A stretch of 64,000 nucleotides of DNA from Lepus europaeus (GCF_033115175.1 NC_084828.1:98395388-98459387); one strand, 5' to 3'. Counted from the first letter of the stretch, positions 32,034 to 42,132 are shown. Program-made: numbers and translations. Notes: generated from the sequence alone by a model not told the origin.

Positions 32034-33494
32034 GCGCCAAAGGGGAAACCTGTTAAGTGAAATGGACACTATAAGCAACAATGAACTGATCAGCTCCTGT
32101 CCTGACTTTAGATGTACAATGTAATACTCTATCCTTTTTAGTATTTGTTGTTGTTGTTGTTGTTCTAGTACTATTGGTTGAACTCAGTAATTAACACACA
32201 ATTATTCTCAGGTGTTTAAATTTTAACTGAAAAGTGATCCCTGTTAAATCTAAGAGTGGAAAAAGAGAGGGAGGAGATGAACAATTAGGAACATGCTCAA
32301 TCGGACTGGCCGCAAATGGTGGAGTTAGAAATGTGCAGGGGATTCCAACACAATTCCATCAAGATGGCATGTACCAATGCCATCGCACTAGTCCAAGTGA
32401 TCAATTTCAGCTCACAATTGATAGCTCTGATAGGTCTAAGAGTCAAAGAGATCACACAAACAAGACAAGTATCTGCTAATACTAACTGATAGAATCAAAA
32501 AGGGAGAGAAAGATCCAACATGGGAAGTGGGATACACAGCAGACTCATAGGATGGCAGATGTCCTAAACAACACTCTGGCCTCAGAATCAGCCCTCAAGG
32601 CATTCAGATCTGGCTGAAGAGCCCATGAGAGTATAGCAGGCATGGAAAGCCAAGATATCATGGAAAAAAAAAAAAGACCTAAATGAATGATCTCTGTGAG
32701 TGAGATCCCAGTGGAAAGAACGGGGCCATCAAAGAAGGAGGTACCCTTCTCCGAAGGGAGGAGAGAACCTCCACTTTGACTATGACCCTATCGGAATAAG
32801 ATCAAAGTCAGCGAACTCTAAAGGCTTCCATAGCCCTGGCAACTCATGACTAGAGCCTAGGGAGATTACTGACGCCATGAACAGGAGTGTCAAATTGTTA
32901 AGTCAGCAACAGGAGTCACTGTGTACTTACACCCCATGCGGGATCTGTCCCTAATGTGTCGTCTAAAGCCAAGTGATGCTATGACTAGTACTGAAACAGT
33001 ATTTTTATACTTTGCGTTTCTGTGTGGGCGCAGACTGATGAGGTCTTTGCTAATTATATACTGAAGTGATCTTCTGTATATAAAGAGAATTGGAAATGAA
33101 AAAAAAAAACAACCTGGTGTTAAAATGGAAATGGCATAGAAAATTAATTATTTTGAAAAAAAAATTATGTAGGATCTCTGTCTTTAATGTGCTGTACATT
33201 GCTATTTAATACTATAATTAGTAATCCAATGGTAATTTTTTCACTTGATGTTGCTATATGGGCAAAATGTTGAAATCTTTACCTAATATATACTAAACTG
33301 ATCTTCTGTATACAAAGAGAATTGAAAATGAATCTTTACATGAATGGAAGGGGAAAGGGAGCGGGAGGGGGGAGGGTTGCGGGCGGGAGGGAAGTTATGG
33401 GAGGGGGGAAGCCATTGTAACCCATAAGCTATACTTTGGAAATTTATATTCATTAAATAAAAGTTTAATAAATAAAAAAATAAAATAAAAAAAT
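32034..33494 (+). mobile_element. 3'UTR of the full-length L1
   Basis: Contains (TTG)n at 32,143-32,163, then about 0.9 kb shared with other L1 ends. A duplicated module follows: 32,935-33,095 and 33,171-33,340 both run from a GGATCTSTSYSTWATGTG-like start to TCTTCTGTATA and AAAGAGAATTG. The copies are separated by an A-rich linker with AACAACCTGGTGTTAAAATG. Next comes the G-rich tract at 33,345-33,412, CATTAAATAAAAGTTT (polyadenylation signal 33,456-33,461) and tail. Confidence 0.93.
33345..33412 (+). promoter_or_regulatory. G-rich tract, likely G-quadruplex
   Basis: Many runs of three or more G with one- to four-base loops (GGGAGCGGGAGGGGGGAGGG, then GCGGGCGGGAGGG). A purine-rich, G-quadruplex-capable tract is a known conserved trait of mammalian L1 3'UTRs. 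It recurs at the corresponding place in all L1 3' ends of this window. Confidence 0.8.
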
Positions 33495-33510
33495 AAAAAA
33501 AAAGAATTTT
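33495..33510 (+). repeat. Target-site duplication, 3' copy
   Basis: AAAAAAAAAGAATTTT, identical to 26,345-26,360. Confidence 0.97.
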
Positions 33511-33570
33511 AAGAGACAGAATGAATCAATGCCACCAGAACAGAGGGAATATTTTTTGCACAAGAGTTCT

Positions 33571-34519
33571 TTTTTTTTTTATTAAACTTTTATTTAATGA
33601 ATATAAATTTCCAAAGTATAGCTTATGGGTTACAATGGCTTCCCCCCTCCCATAACTTCCCTCCCGCCCGCAACCCTCCCCTTTCCCGCTCCCTTTCCCC
33701 TTCCATTCATGTAAAGATTCATTTTCAATTCTCTTTGTATACAGAAGATCAGTTTAGTATATATTAGGTAAAGATTTCAACATTTTGCTCATATAGCAAC
33801 ATCAAGTGAAAAAACTACCATTGGATTACTAATAATAGCATTAAATAGCAATGTACAGCACATTAAAGACAGAGATCCTACATAATTTTTTTTTCAAAAT
33901 AATTAATTTTCTATGCCATTTCCATTTTAACACCAGGTTGTTTTTTTTTTGTTTTTTCATTTCCAATTCTCTTTATATACAGAAGATCACTTCAGTATAT
34001 AATTAGCAAAGACCTCATCAGTCTGCGCCCACACAGAAACGCAAAGTATAAAAATACTGTTTCAGTACCAGTCATAGCATCACTTGGCTTTAGACGACAC
34101 ATTAGGGACAGATCCCGCATGGGGTGTAAGTACACAGTGACTCCTGTTGCTGACTTAACAATTTGACACTCCTGTTCATGGCGTCAGTAATCTCCCTAGG
34201 CTCTAGTCATGAGTTGCCAGGGCTATGGAAGCCTTTAGAGTTCGCTGACTTTGATCTTATTCCGATAGGGTCATAGTCAAAGTGGAGGTTCTCTCCTCCC
34301 TTCGGAGAAGGGTACCTCCTTCTTTGATGGCCCCGTTCTTTCCACTGGGATCTCACTCACAGAGATCATTCATTTAGGTCTTTTTTTTTTTTCCATGATA
34401 TCTTGGCTTTCCATGCCTGCTATACTCTCATGGGCTCTTCAGCCAGATCTGAATGCCTTGAGGGCTGATTCTGAGGCCAGAGTGTTGTTTAGGACATCTG
34501 CCTTCCTATGAGTCTGCTG
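33571..34519 (-). mobile_element. Young L1 3'UTR fragment, inverted neighbour
   Basis: Minus-strand, 5'-truncated L1 consisting only of 3'UTR, from the poly-T at 33,571 to the segment equivalent to 32,536. It shares the duplicated module, the AACCTGGTG linker and most sites with the full-length L1, so it belongs to the same subfamily and looks almost identical. Target-site duplication TTTGCACAAGAGTTCT lies at 33,555-33,570 and 34,520-34,535 (16 bp, perfect). Confidence 0.97.
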
Positions 34520-34535
34520 TTTGCACAAGAGTTCT

Positions 34536-35170
34536 ATACCTGGCCAAGCATGAAGGTGGGCTATAGACATTTTCAAGCTTGTAAGGCTTCAAAAATATTC
34601 ACCTCTTTTACTACCTCAGGCAACTACCAGGATAAATATTTACCACAATAAGAGAGTAAATGGGAAAAATGAGACTTAGAATCCAACCCAAGAGAGAGAA
34701 AGGAAGCAAATCCTCAGAACAATGGAGGTGGGAAGATGCTTACATAGTAGGGCAGCAAGCATCTAGTTTGACTAGGCAGAAGGGAGGAGGGCTTCAGGAT
34801 GGATGTCCCCTAGATAAAACGAAACCAACAAGCTGCCTGGTATACTTGACCATACTGAGAAGGGTGTAGTTCCAGTGGGTAATTTAAATAAGCAAAAGTA
34901 ACAAACATACGTGAAGTAATCCAGAAAAAAAACCGCAAAGTTTAAAAGAAACAAAGTATGATAACAACATAATATGTGGCTCAATTCTGAACAAAACTTA
35001 TCACCATGTAAATACCAATTATTCATTTCATGCAAATGTTGACCCAGAGAAGTAGAAGCAGGATGGGGAAGGGATGTCAGTAAACAAGAATTTCATGATG
35101 AATCTTGTAACACTATTGAACTTTTAAATTATGTATATGTGACTTTGATAAATATTAAATTAAGAAAAAA
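34536..35170 (+). mobile_element. HAL1-like (half-L1) fragment
   Basis: AGCATGAAGGTGGGCTATAG, ACATTTTCAAGCTTG and the stretch with GAAGGGAGGAGGGCTTCAGG plus GGATGTCCCCTAGATAA follow what I recall of the HAL1 ORF1-like 3' region. The AT-rich end (AACTTTTAAATTATGTATAT) would be its 3'UTR. Strongly decayed. Confidence 0.5.
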
Positions 35171-35334
35171 TACAACTTTGCAGAAAATGCTCCATCACAT
35201 TTGATTTTGCATTGCTGCCTAAAGTGACAGTTCTAAACTTTTTTTTCTCTGAAATACAAATGGCAAGTGATATTCCCCAGGTGCTAATACTAGTGTTATG
35301 TTTCTCTCTGGGATAAGAAATAATATCAGGTCAA

Positions 35335-35788
35335 GATCTTGATTTTAATTCTTCTGGATATATGTTCAAAAGAGGGATTACTGTATTATATGGTTGCTCT
35401 ATGCTTACTTAAGGTTGGAGGGGAATTTTTACTGTTTTCCAATTTTTTATTGGTTGTACCAATTTACATTACAAAAAAACTGTACACGGTTTCCCTTTTA
35501 TCTACATCTTCACCAAAGTTTATCTTTCCTTTTTTTGATAATAGTCATTCTAATATGTATGAGGTGATACCACATTATAGTTCAACTTGTATTACACTGA
35601 TGGTGTTATGTTGAGCACCTTCCATAAACATGATGGCCAATTTGTATGTCTTCTATGGAAAAGTGTCTATTTAAGTCATTTGACCTTTTTTAAACCAGGG
35701 TGGCCTTTTTTGCATGTTTTTCTCTCATGAATGTAGGAGCTTCTTATATATTTTGGATATCAATCCTTTATCAGATATCTGATTTTTC
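35335..35788 (-). mobile_element. Old L1, inverted 5' segment
   Basis: Complement of ORF2 3' sequence: TCTTCTGGATATATGTTCAA, GTACCAATTTACATTACAAA, TTGATAATAGTCATTCTAAT, GTCTTCTATGGAAAAGTGTC and TATTTTGGATATCAATCC. It joins the direct segment at about 35,789. Confidence 0.88.
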
Positions 35789-36425
35789 AAGGTTATTCAC
35801 AATAACTAAGACTTGGAAATGGCCGAAATAACCACCAATGGATGGATATATAGAGAAAATGCATGCACACACACACACACACACTCAATGGAATATTATT
35901 CAAGAAGGCAAATTCTGACATTTGTTACAACATGGATAAACCTGGAAGACATTATGCTAAGTGAAATAAGTGAGATATAGAAGGACAAATACTACATGAT
36001 CCCACTTAAATGAGGAATCTAAAATAGTCAAATGCATTGAAGCAAAGAGTAGGATGGTGGGTGCCAGGAGTTGGGGGAAGGGAAAATAAGGTATTTGCCA
36101 AAGGGTACAACATTTCAGTTATACAAGACAAATAAGTTCTAGATACATACTGTACAGCGTAGTACCTATAGTTAACAATAGTGTATTCTATACTTAAAAT
36201 TTTGGTTAGAGGATAGATGCTAATGTTGTGTTCTTTATCACACACAAATAAATAAAAGGGTAAGAGGAAACTGCTGGAGATAACAGATACATTTTTGGCA
36301 TTTATTATAATAGTGGTCTTATGGGTGAATACAAATATGTAAATTCATCAAGTGATATATATTAAATATGTACATATTTTTATATTACAATCATACCCAA
36401 ATAAACTGGTTTTTAAGATACGAAG
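35789..36425 (+). mobile_element. Old L1, direct 3' segment
   Basis: GGTTATTCACAATAACTAAG, GGAATATTATTCAAGAAGGC, TATGCTAAGTGAAATAAGTG and the 3'UTR through CCAAATAAACTGG. It contains an (AC)n run at 35,868-35,883. In an intact L1 this segment follows the inverted part, so the two make one element with a twin-priming inversion. Confidence 0.88.
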
Positions 36426-36427
36426 GG

Positions 36428-36756
36428 TCTGGTTGGCGCTGCAGCTCACTAGGCTAATCCTCCGCCTGTGGCGCCGGCACACCGGGTTCTAGTTCTGGTC
36501 AGGGCACCGGATTCTGTCCCGGTTGCTCCTCTCCTAGTCCAGCTCTCTGCTGTGGCCCGGGAGGGCAGTGGAGGATGGTCCAGGTCCTTGGGCCCTGCAC
36601 CCGCATGGGAGACCAGAAGGAAGCACCTGGCTCCTGGCTTCAGATCGGCCAGCGCGCCGGCCACAATGCGCCGGCCGTAGTGGCCACTTGTGGGATAAAC
36701 CAATGGAAGGAAGACTTTTCTCTGTCTCTCTCTCTGTGTCTAACTCTGCCTGTCAA
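36428..36756 (+). mobile_element. CSINE, GGCTAATCC type
   Basis: GGCTAATCCTCCGCCTGTGG, CACACCGGGTTCTAG, GGGAGACCAGAAGGAAGCAC; a GCGCCGGCC unit is repeated near 36,652-36,680. Ends CTCTGCCTGTC and A-run. Confidence 0.95.
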
Positions 36757-36854
36757 AAAAAAAGAGAAAAAAAAGAGAAAGAGAAAGAAAGAGAAAGAAA
36801 GAAAGAGAAAGAAAGAAAGAAAGAAAGGAAGGAAGGAAGGAAGGAAGGAAGGAA
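36757..36854. repeat. (GAAA)n/(GGAA)n microsatellite
   Basis: A-run grading into GAAA and then GGAA repeats, grown from the tail of the SINE on its left. Confidence 0.95.
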
Positions 36855-37152
36855 GGGCTGCCATTGTGGCACAGTAGGTTAATCTGCTGCCCGCAACACC
36901 AGCATTGCATATGGGCACCAATTCCAGACCTAGCTGCTCCACTTCCAATCCAGTTCCCTGCTAATGTGTTTGGCAAAGCAGTGGAAGATAGCGCAAGTGC
37001 TTGGGCTCCAGCACTCACATGGGAGACCCAGATGAAGCTTCTGGCTCCTGGCTTTGGTTAGGTACAGCCTTGGCTGTTGAAATCACTTAGGGAATGAACC
37101 AGTGGATGAAAAATTTTCTCTGTAACTGTACCTTTCAAATAAGTTTTTAAAA
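36855..37152 (+). mobile_element. CSINE, classical type
   Basis: GGGCTGCCATTGTGGCACAG start, CACTTCCAATCCAGTTCCCT, GGCAAAGCAGTGGAAGATAG, and a short AAATAAGTTTTTAAAA end. Confidence 0.92.
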
Positions 37153-37452
37153 CTAGGGTATTTATTACAAACTCTAATATTCACAAATACCCCTACTTAA
37201 CCCATAATTAGTAGGCAATTGCCCTGCATCAGGAATGATCTCAGTATACATATGTTTAACAACTGCTGAATGGTAGCATCATTCTCGAACTCAGATTCCC
37301 ACCAGAGTTTTAAATAGAGCAGTAACGACATTTTAATAGAGCAGTAAATGATGTTAAATCTCTCATTCTTTCCTTATTCCATTTCTGATAGAGTCATGGA
37401 CCAGAGAACTTCTCCATTATTGTAAGAAAAGCAGGACAGCCTATATGATATT
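37153..37452. other. Unassigned DNA
   Basis: No supported feature. Confidence 0.4.
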
Positions 37453-37469
37453 GAAATAAGTGATCCTCA

Positions 37470-37969
37470 TACCTTTCTCTGAAGGGAGGAGAGAACTTCC
37501 ACTTTGATTATGACCTTGTCTGAATAAGATCAAAGTCGGCAAACTCAAAAGGCTTCCGTAGCCTTGGCAACTCATGACTAGAGCCTAGGGAGATTACTGA
37601 CACCATAAACAAGAGTGTCAATTTGTTAAGTCAACAACAGGAGTTACTGTGCACTTACTCCTATTGTAGGATCTCTGTCCTTAATGTGTTGTTCAATGTG
37701 AATTAATGCTATAACTAGTACTCAAACAGTATTTTACACTTTATGTTCTGTGTGGGTGCAAACTGATGAAATCTTTACTTAATATATACTAAATTGATCT
37801 TCTGTATATAAAGAGAATTGAAAATGAATCTTGATGTGAATGGAATGGGAGAGGGAGCAGGTGATGGGAGGGGTGTGGGTGGGAAGGAAGTTATGGGGGG
37901 GAAAAGCCATTGTAATCCATAAACCGTACTTTGGAAATTTATATTTACTAAATAAAAGTTAAAAAAAAA
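37470..37969 (+). mobile_element. L1 3'UTR fragment
   Basis: 500-bp 5'-truncated L1 that starts at TACCTTTCTCTGAAGGGAGG and ends after the G tract at CTAAATAAAAGTT and A-run. Perfect 17-bp target-site duplication GAAATAAGTGATCCTCA at 37,453-37,469 and 37,970-37,986. Single 3'UTR module. Confidence 0.97.
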
Positions 37970-38094
37970 GAAATAAGTGATCCTCAGCCTCAGTATCTGG
38001 TGAGTTTTCTTTTCATCTACTCTCAGACCTCTTACTTTTGTGTGACTCAAATATGACTGTTATGATGTCAGATTCATTGAATAGTTTGCAAAAA

Positions 38095-38285
38095 TACTTT
38101 CATATACATCATCCTTTTGAATTTCACAACAACCCCATGAAATAAGTAGAATAAGTATCCTCATTTCATAAAAGAAGAAACTGAACTTCTGGACAACTAA
38201 GATATTTACCAAAGGTAAACCCAGCCAGTATGTAGCACAGAAATTTGAACTAGACCCTCTGAGTCATGGTCTAGTGGCTTTCCAC
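38095..38285 (-). mobile_element. MIR, minus strand
   Basis: TTCACAACAACCCCATGAAA, TCCTCATTTCATAAAAGAAG, AAACTGAACTTCTGGACAAC and TAGCACAGAAATTTGAAC follow the complement of MIR. Confidence 0.88.
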
Positions 38286-38444
38286 TTCTCTGAGGATGAC
38301 AGCTTTGATAGTATTAGGGACATCCTTCTTAACAAAACAAATGATCCTTTTTTTAGTCTTGCTGTCCCCTTCACTTTTCTTTGTCATTTGATAATGTATT
38401 GACTAATCTTCAAAATTCTGAAAACAGTCATTGTTCAATGCTCC

Positions 38445-38447
38445 TTT

Positions 38448-38479
<32 letters not shown>

Positions 38480-38813
38480 GTTATTTGGGTTTTTTTTGAC
38501 AGGCAGAGTGGATAGTGAGAGAGAGAGACAGAGAGAAAGGTCTTCCTTTTTGCCGTTGGTTCACCCTCCAATGGCCGCTGCGGCCGGCGCATCTCGCTGA
38601 TCCGAAGCCAGGAGCCAGGTGCTTCTTCTGGTCTCCCATGCAGGTGCAGGGCCCAAGGACTTTGGCCATCCTCCACTGCCTTCCCGGGCCATAGCAGAGA
38701 GATGGCCTGGAAGAGGGGCAACCGGGATAGAATCCGGCGCCCCAACCGGGACTAGAACCCGGTGTGCCGGCACCGCAAGGCGGAGGATTAGCCTGTTAAG
38801 CCACGGCCCCGAC
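38445..38813 (-). mobile_element. CSINE, GGCTAATCC type, first of pair
   Basis: Starts with T/(TTTTG)n, then GACAGGCAGAGTGGATAGTG and runs to GGCGGAGGATTAGCCTGTTA and CCACGGCCCC. Confidence 0.95.
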
Positions 38814-39125
38814 CTTGTTTTGTTTTTTTGACAGGCAGAGTTAGATAGTGAGAGAGGGAGACAGAGAGAAAGGTATTCCTTCCATTGGTTCACCCCCCCC
38901 CCCAAATGGCCACTACAGCTGGCACACTGCACCGATCCAAAGCCAGGAGACAGGTGCTTTCTCCTTGTTTCCCATGTGGGCGCAGGGCCCAAGCACTTGG
39001 GCCATCTTCTGCTGTCCTCCCAGGCCACAGCAGAGAGCTGGACTGGAAGAGGAGCAACTGGGAGTAGAACACAGGGTGCCGGCGCTGCAGGCGGAGGATT
39101 AGCCAAGTGAGCCACGGCGCCAGCC
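38814..39125 (-). mobile_element. CSINE, GGCTAATCC type, second of pair
   Basis: TTGTTTTGTTTTTTTGACAG, then the same order, ending GCGGAGGATTAGCCAAGTGA. TCAATGCTCCTT to the left of the first copy resembles TCAAGGCTCTTC to the right of this one, so one duplication may bracket both. Confidence 0.95.
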
Positions 39126-39289
39126 TCAAGGCTCTTCTCCCAGCTTTTGGGACACGACAATTTTCATGTTATTTCATTAGCTAACTAACCATTCAATTCC
39201 CCCCCTTTATCTGTACCCCATTTTCATCCCTATAGATGGAAAGATTTTCTTCACACTCAACTTTCTGATATTTTCTTTCTTTTTAGATT

Positions 39290-39560
39290 CTCTTCTTTGT
39301 ACGTCCATAGTTTTGCACAGATGACTCCAACATCTGTTTCTAAATTAGAAGCTTAAATGTATTTTATATTTTGTCTATTCTTTCTTCTCCTAGTCTAATT
39401 TTCACCAAGTCCCAAATTTCCTTGCTGAAAATGTCTCACATCTGTTCTTTCTTTCCATTTTCACTACTATTACCTACCCATCCACTCAGACTACAAGATT
39501 CTCTACAAACTTCCATCATCCTGGGTAGTCTTCACAGTGGCCATTTCCTTCATCATGCAT
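39290..39560 (+). mobile_element. Probable L2 fragment
   Basis: Pyrimidine-rich segment with GCACAGATGACTCCAACATC, CACCAAGTCCCAAATTTCCT and TCTTTCTTTCCATTTTCACT, in the order of the L2 ORF2/3' region as I recall it. Confidence 0.5.
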
Positions 39561-40089
39561 ACCTCTGTGAAAATATTCACCTGAATATAAAGCTTCCCTA
39601 GCGGCCCTGTTTCTTCAAATGGCCCTTTTCATCCATCTAACCAGGCACGACCTGAACCTTTTATGTAAGGTTCCTTGCTGAACACACAGTGTCACTTCTT
39701 GGGAAGGCTCACAGTGATAAGTGCTATTACCAGCAAGAGCTCTAGGGGGCAGATGAGGAAGTACCTATGATCTGGAGGGTCCTCAAAGGAAGAAATACAG
39801 CAATGATGTGGGCATAGGGAGATGGGAGAACACGTGTACTTAAGCACAGAGGAAGAAAGGCGGGCACCTTGAGAGAAGAGCCAGTTAAAGGTTGAGTTAG
39901 CCAGCCTGTTGTCTTAGATATTATTCTATAAGAAGCACCAAAATAGGATGGAAAAAAATAGAGTGGAGCAGAATTCGCCTCAAGGAATGGATTCTTTGTG
40001 GATGGAGTCATTGGTTTGGTCAGCCACTTGGGGGAGCAGTACAGGGAAGGACAGGCTCTCAAAGGTTAGGCCAAAGGCTGTTGCTGACT
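39561..40089. other. Unassigned DNA
   Basis: No gene or repeat recognised with confidence. Confidence 0.4.
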
Positions 40090-40421
40090 TTTTTTTTTTT
40101 TTTTTTTTAAGATTTATTTATTTATTTGAAAACAGAGAGAGAAAACAGACAGATTTTTCCATCTTCTGGTTTACTCATCACATGGCTGCAATGGCCAAGG
40201 CTTGGCAAAATTGAAGCCAGGAGCCAGCAACTCTGTTTGGATCTCCAAGAAGCGTGCAGGAGCCTGAGGACTCAGGCCATCTCCCACTGCTTCCACAGGT
40301 GCATTTGCAGAGAGTTGGATCAGAAGTGGAGCAGCTGGGACTCCAAATGGTGTCCACATGCGATATGGAATCACAGATGGCAGCTTAACTTGCTTGCTGC
40401 ATATCATGATGCTGGTTCTGT
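40090..40421 (-). mobile_element. CSINE, classical type, minus strand
   Basis: Long T-run, AAGATTTATTTATTTATTTG, then GAAGCCAGGAGCCAGCAACT and a diverged 5' end around GCATATCATGATGCTGG. Confidence 0.92.
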
Positions 40422-40460
40422 TTGTTTTTGAAGCAAAAGCTTCTTTTAAAAGATAAATAC

Positions 40461-40808
40461 AGGGGTTGGTGCTGTGGTGTAGCAGGTAAAGCCACTGCCT
40501 GTGGTGCCAACATCCTATATGGGCTCCGGTTCAAGACCGAACTGCTCCACTTCAGATCCAGCTCTCTGCTATGGCCTGGGAAAGCAGTAGAGGATGACCC
40601 AAGTCCTAGGGCCCCGGCACCCATGTGGGAGACCCAGAGGAAGCTCCTGGCTCCTGGCTTCAGATTGGCGCGGCTCCAGACATTGCAGCCATCTGGGGAG
40701 TAAACCAGTGGATGGAAGACCTCTCTCTCACTTCTTCTCTCTTTCTGCCTCTCCTCTCTCTGTGTAACTCTGACTTTCAAGCAAAATAAATAAATCTTTA
40801 AAAAAAAT
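40461..40808 (+). mobile_element. CSINE, first of tandem pair
   Basis: GGGGTTGGTGCTGTGGTGTA to AAATAAATAAATCTTTAAAA-like tail; well preserved. Confidence 0.95.
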
Positions 40809-41125
40809 ACTGGAAGCACCATGGTGTCTGCAATGCTGGCATCCCTTATGAGCACTGGTTCGAGTCTCCATTGCTCTACTTCCAATCCAGTTCCCTGTTA
40901 ATGACCCTGAGGAAACAAAAGAACAAGGCCCAAGTGCTTGGATCCTGCTACCAATCTGGGATACCTGGATGGAGTACCAGGTTTCTGGCTTTAGCCTGGC
41001 CCAATCCAGGCCATTGTGGCCATTTTGGGTATGACCCACTGGATGGAAGGCCTCTCTTTCTCTCTGTCTATCCCTCTCTGTGTAATTTTGCCTTTCAAAT
41101 AAATAAATAAATCTTCTAAAAAAGA
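40809..41125 (+). mobile_element. CSINE, second of tandem pair
   Basis: Shortened 5' end (GGAAGCACCATGGTGTCTGC), TTCGAGTCTCCATTGCTCTA, CCCACTGGATGGAAGGCCTC, AAATAAATAAATAAATCTTC. More diverged than its left neighbour. Confidence 0.92.
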
Positions 41126-41799
41126 AAGACTAGGTGCATTATCTGCAGAGCCGTGTGTGTGAAAGCATAGGGTGGGCATCCTTGGATCAGAACTGAGTCA
41201 GATCAATGCAGGCCCCCAATATTTATCTATCTGACAAATACACATAACCTCACCCCAGAATTAGTATTTTTGGAAATTCTTCTAAGGAAGTAATTACATA
41301 AATTCATGAGGTTATTCCTTGTGGAATAGTTTATAATAGCAAAAAGAAATTGTAAATAACCTATAAAAATAGCTGATTGATTCCCTCATATATGTTGTAT
41401 CCATATATTTAATTATTATGTAACTATTAAAAACTATGGGACAGTTGTATTTATTGACATAGTAAAATGTTTCTAGAAATTTGATGTGAAACATGAAGCT
41501 ATAAGACATATATTTATAGATACATATCATAAAAGGCATACAATAAAATATTCTATTTTGCATACAGAATTATTAAAGACTTGATTTTCTTACCTGTATG
41601 CTTTACATTTACTATAATGAACATAAGTTATTTATGTATATCATTCTTTCAACTTTAACTGATGGCCAACATAAAAAATGTTCATATAAAATACTCTTTA
41701 ATTTCCACAAAATTATTAGCTATGTGATGTTTACTTAATAAAATGAAGCAATTAACAATACAGATATTGAGTAGTACTCTAACAGACATAGAGATTGAA
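41126..41799. other. Unassigned AT-rich DNA
   Basis: Around 41,330-41,540 it resembles the end of an ancient LINE-like element (TATTTATTGACATAGTAAAA, GTGAAACATGAAGCTATAAG), not assigned. No gene seen. Confidence 0.35.
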
Positions 41800-41995
41800 A
41801 TATAACTCATTGGGTCCTCACAATAACCCTATGAGCTGGGTACTGTTATTATCCCTATTTTACTGGTGAAGACATAAAACACAGAGAATGAGCAATTTCC
41901 CAGGGTCACATAGGTGGTAATTAGGGAAGCTAAGATTCAAACCCAGGCATTTGGACTGAAGTTCTAGCAATTTGCCATCTCACCACACTGACTCT
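41800..41995 (-). mobile_element. MIR, minus strand
   Basis: CCTCACAATAACCCTATGAG, TACTGTTATTATCCCTATTT, GGGTCACATAGGTGGTAATT, AGATTCAAACCCAGGCATTT. Confidence 0.93.
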
Positions 41996-41999
41996 TGTT

Positions 42000-42132
42000 T
42001 AAACTTGTTGGGCTTTAGTTTCCTTACCTGAATAGTGAGAATAATTGTACCTATGGTGAGCTTGCTGTTTGGTTTAAAGCCATGAATGGAAGAACTTAAA
42101 GCCTGGCACAGAGTTAATAAGTGCTACTTATT
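42000..42132 (+). mobile_element. MIR, left part (split by CSINE)
   Basis: GGGCTTTAGTTTCCTTACCT, GTGAGAATAATTGTACCTA, AGCCTGGCACAGAGTTAATA; continues after the SINE at 42,458. Confidence 0.85.

Larger units (their letters stand above)
26361..33494 (+). mobile_element. Full-length young L1 retrotransposon
   Basis: A complete 7.1-kb LINE-1. It has a 0.74-kb 5'UTR beginning GGGGCGGAGCCAAGATGGCG, ORF1 (27,154-28,140), a 68-bp spacer, uninterrupted ORF2 (28,209-32,033), a 1.4-kb 3'UTR with G-rich tract, AATAAA at 33,456 and a patterned AAATAAA tail. An identical 16-bp target-site duplication AAAAAAAAAGAATTTT lies at 26,345-26,360 and 33,495-33,510. The target reads TTT|AAAA on the plus strand, matching the L1 endonuclease preference. 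Complete 5' end, intact ORF2 and perfect duplications point to recent insertion. The main doubt about activity is an in-frame stop just upstream of the ORF1 start used here. Confidence 0.98.

Noticed and set aside
38561..39160. 199-codon minus-strand frame
   Set aside because: It spans two tandem SINEs in their sense orientation and consists of SINE-derived sequence only.
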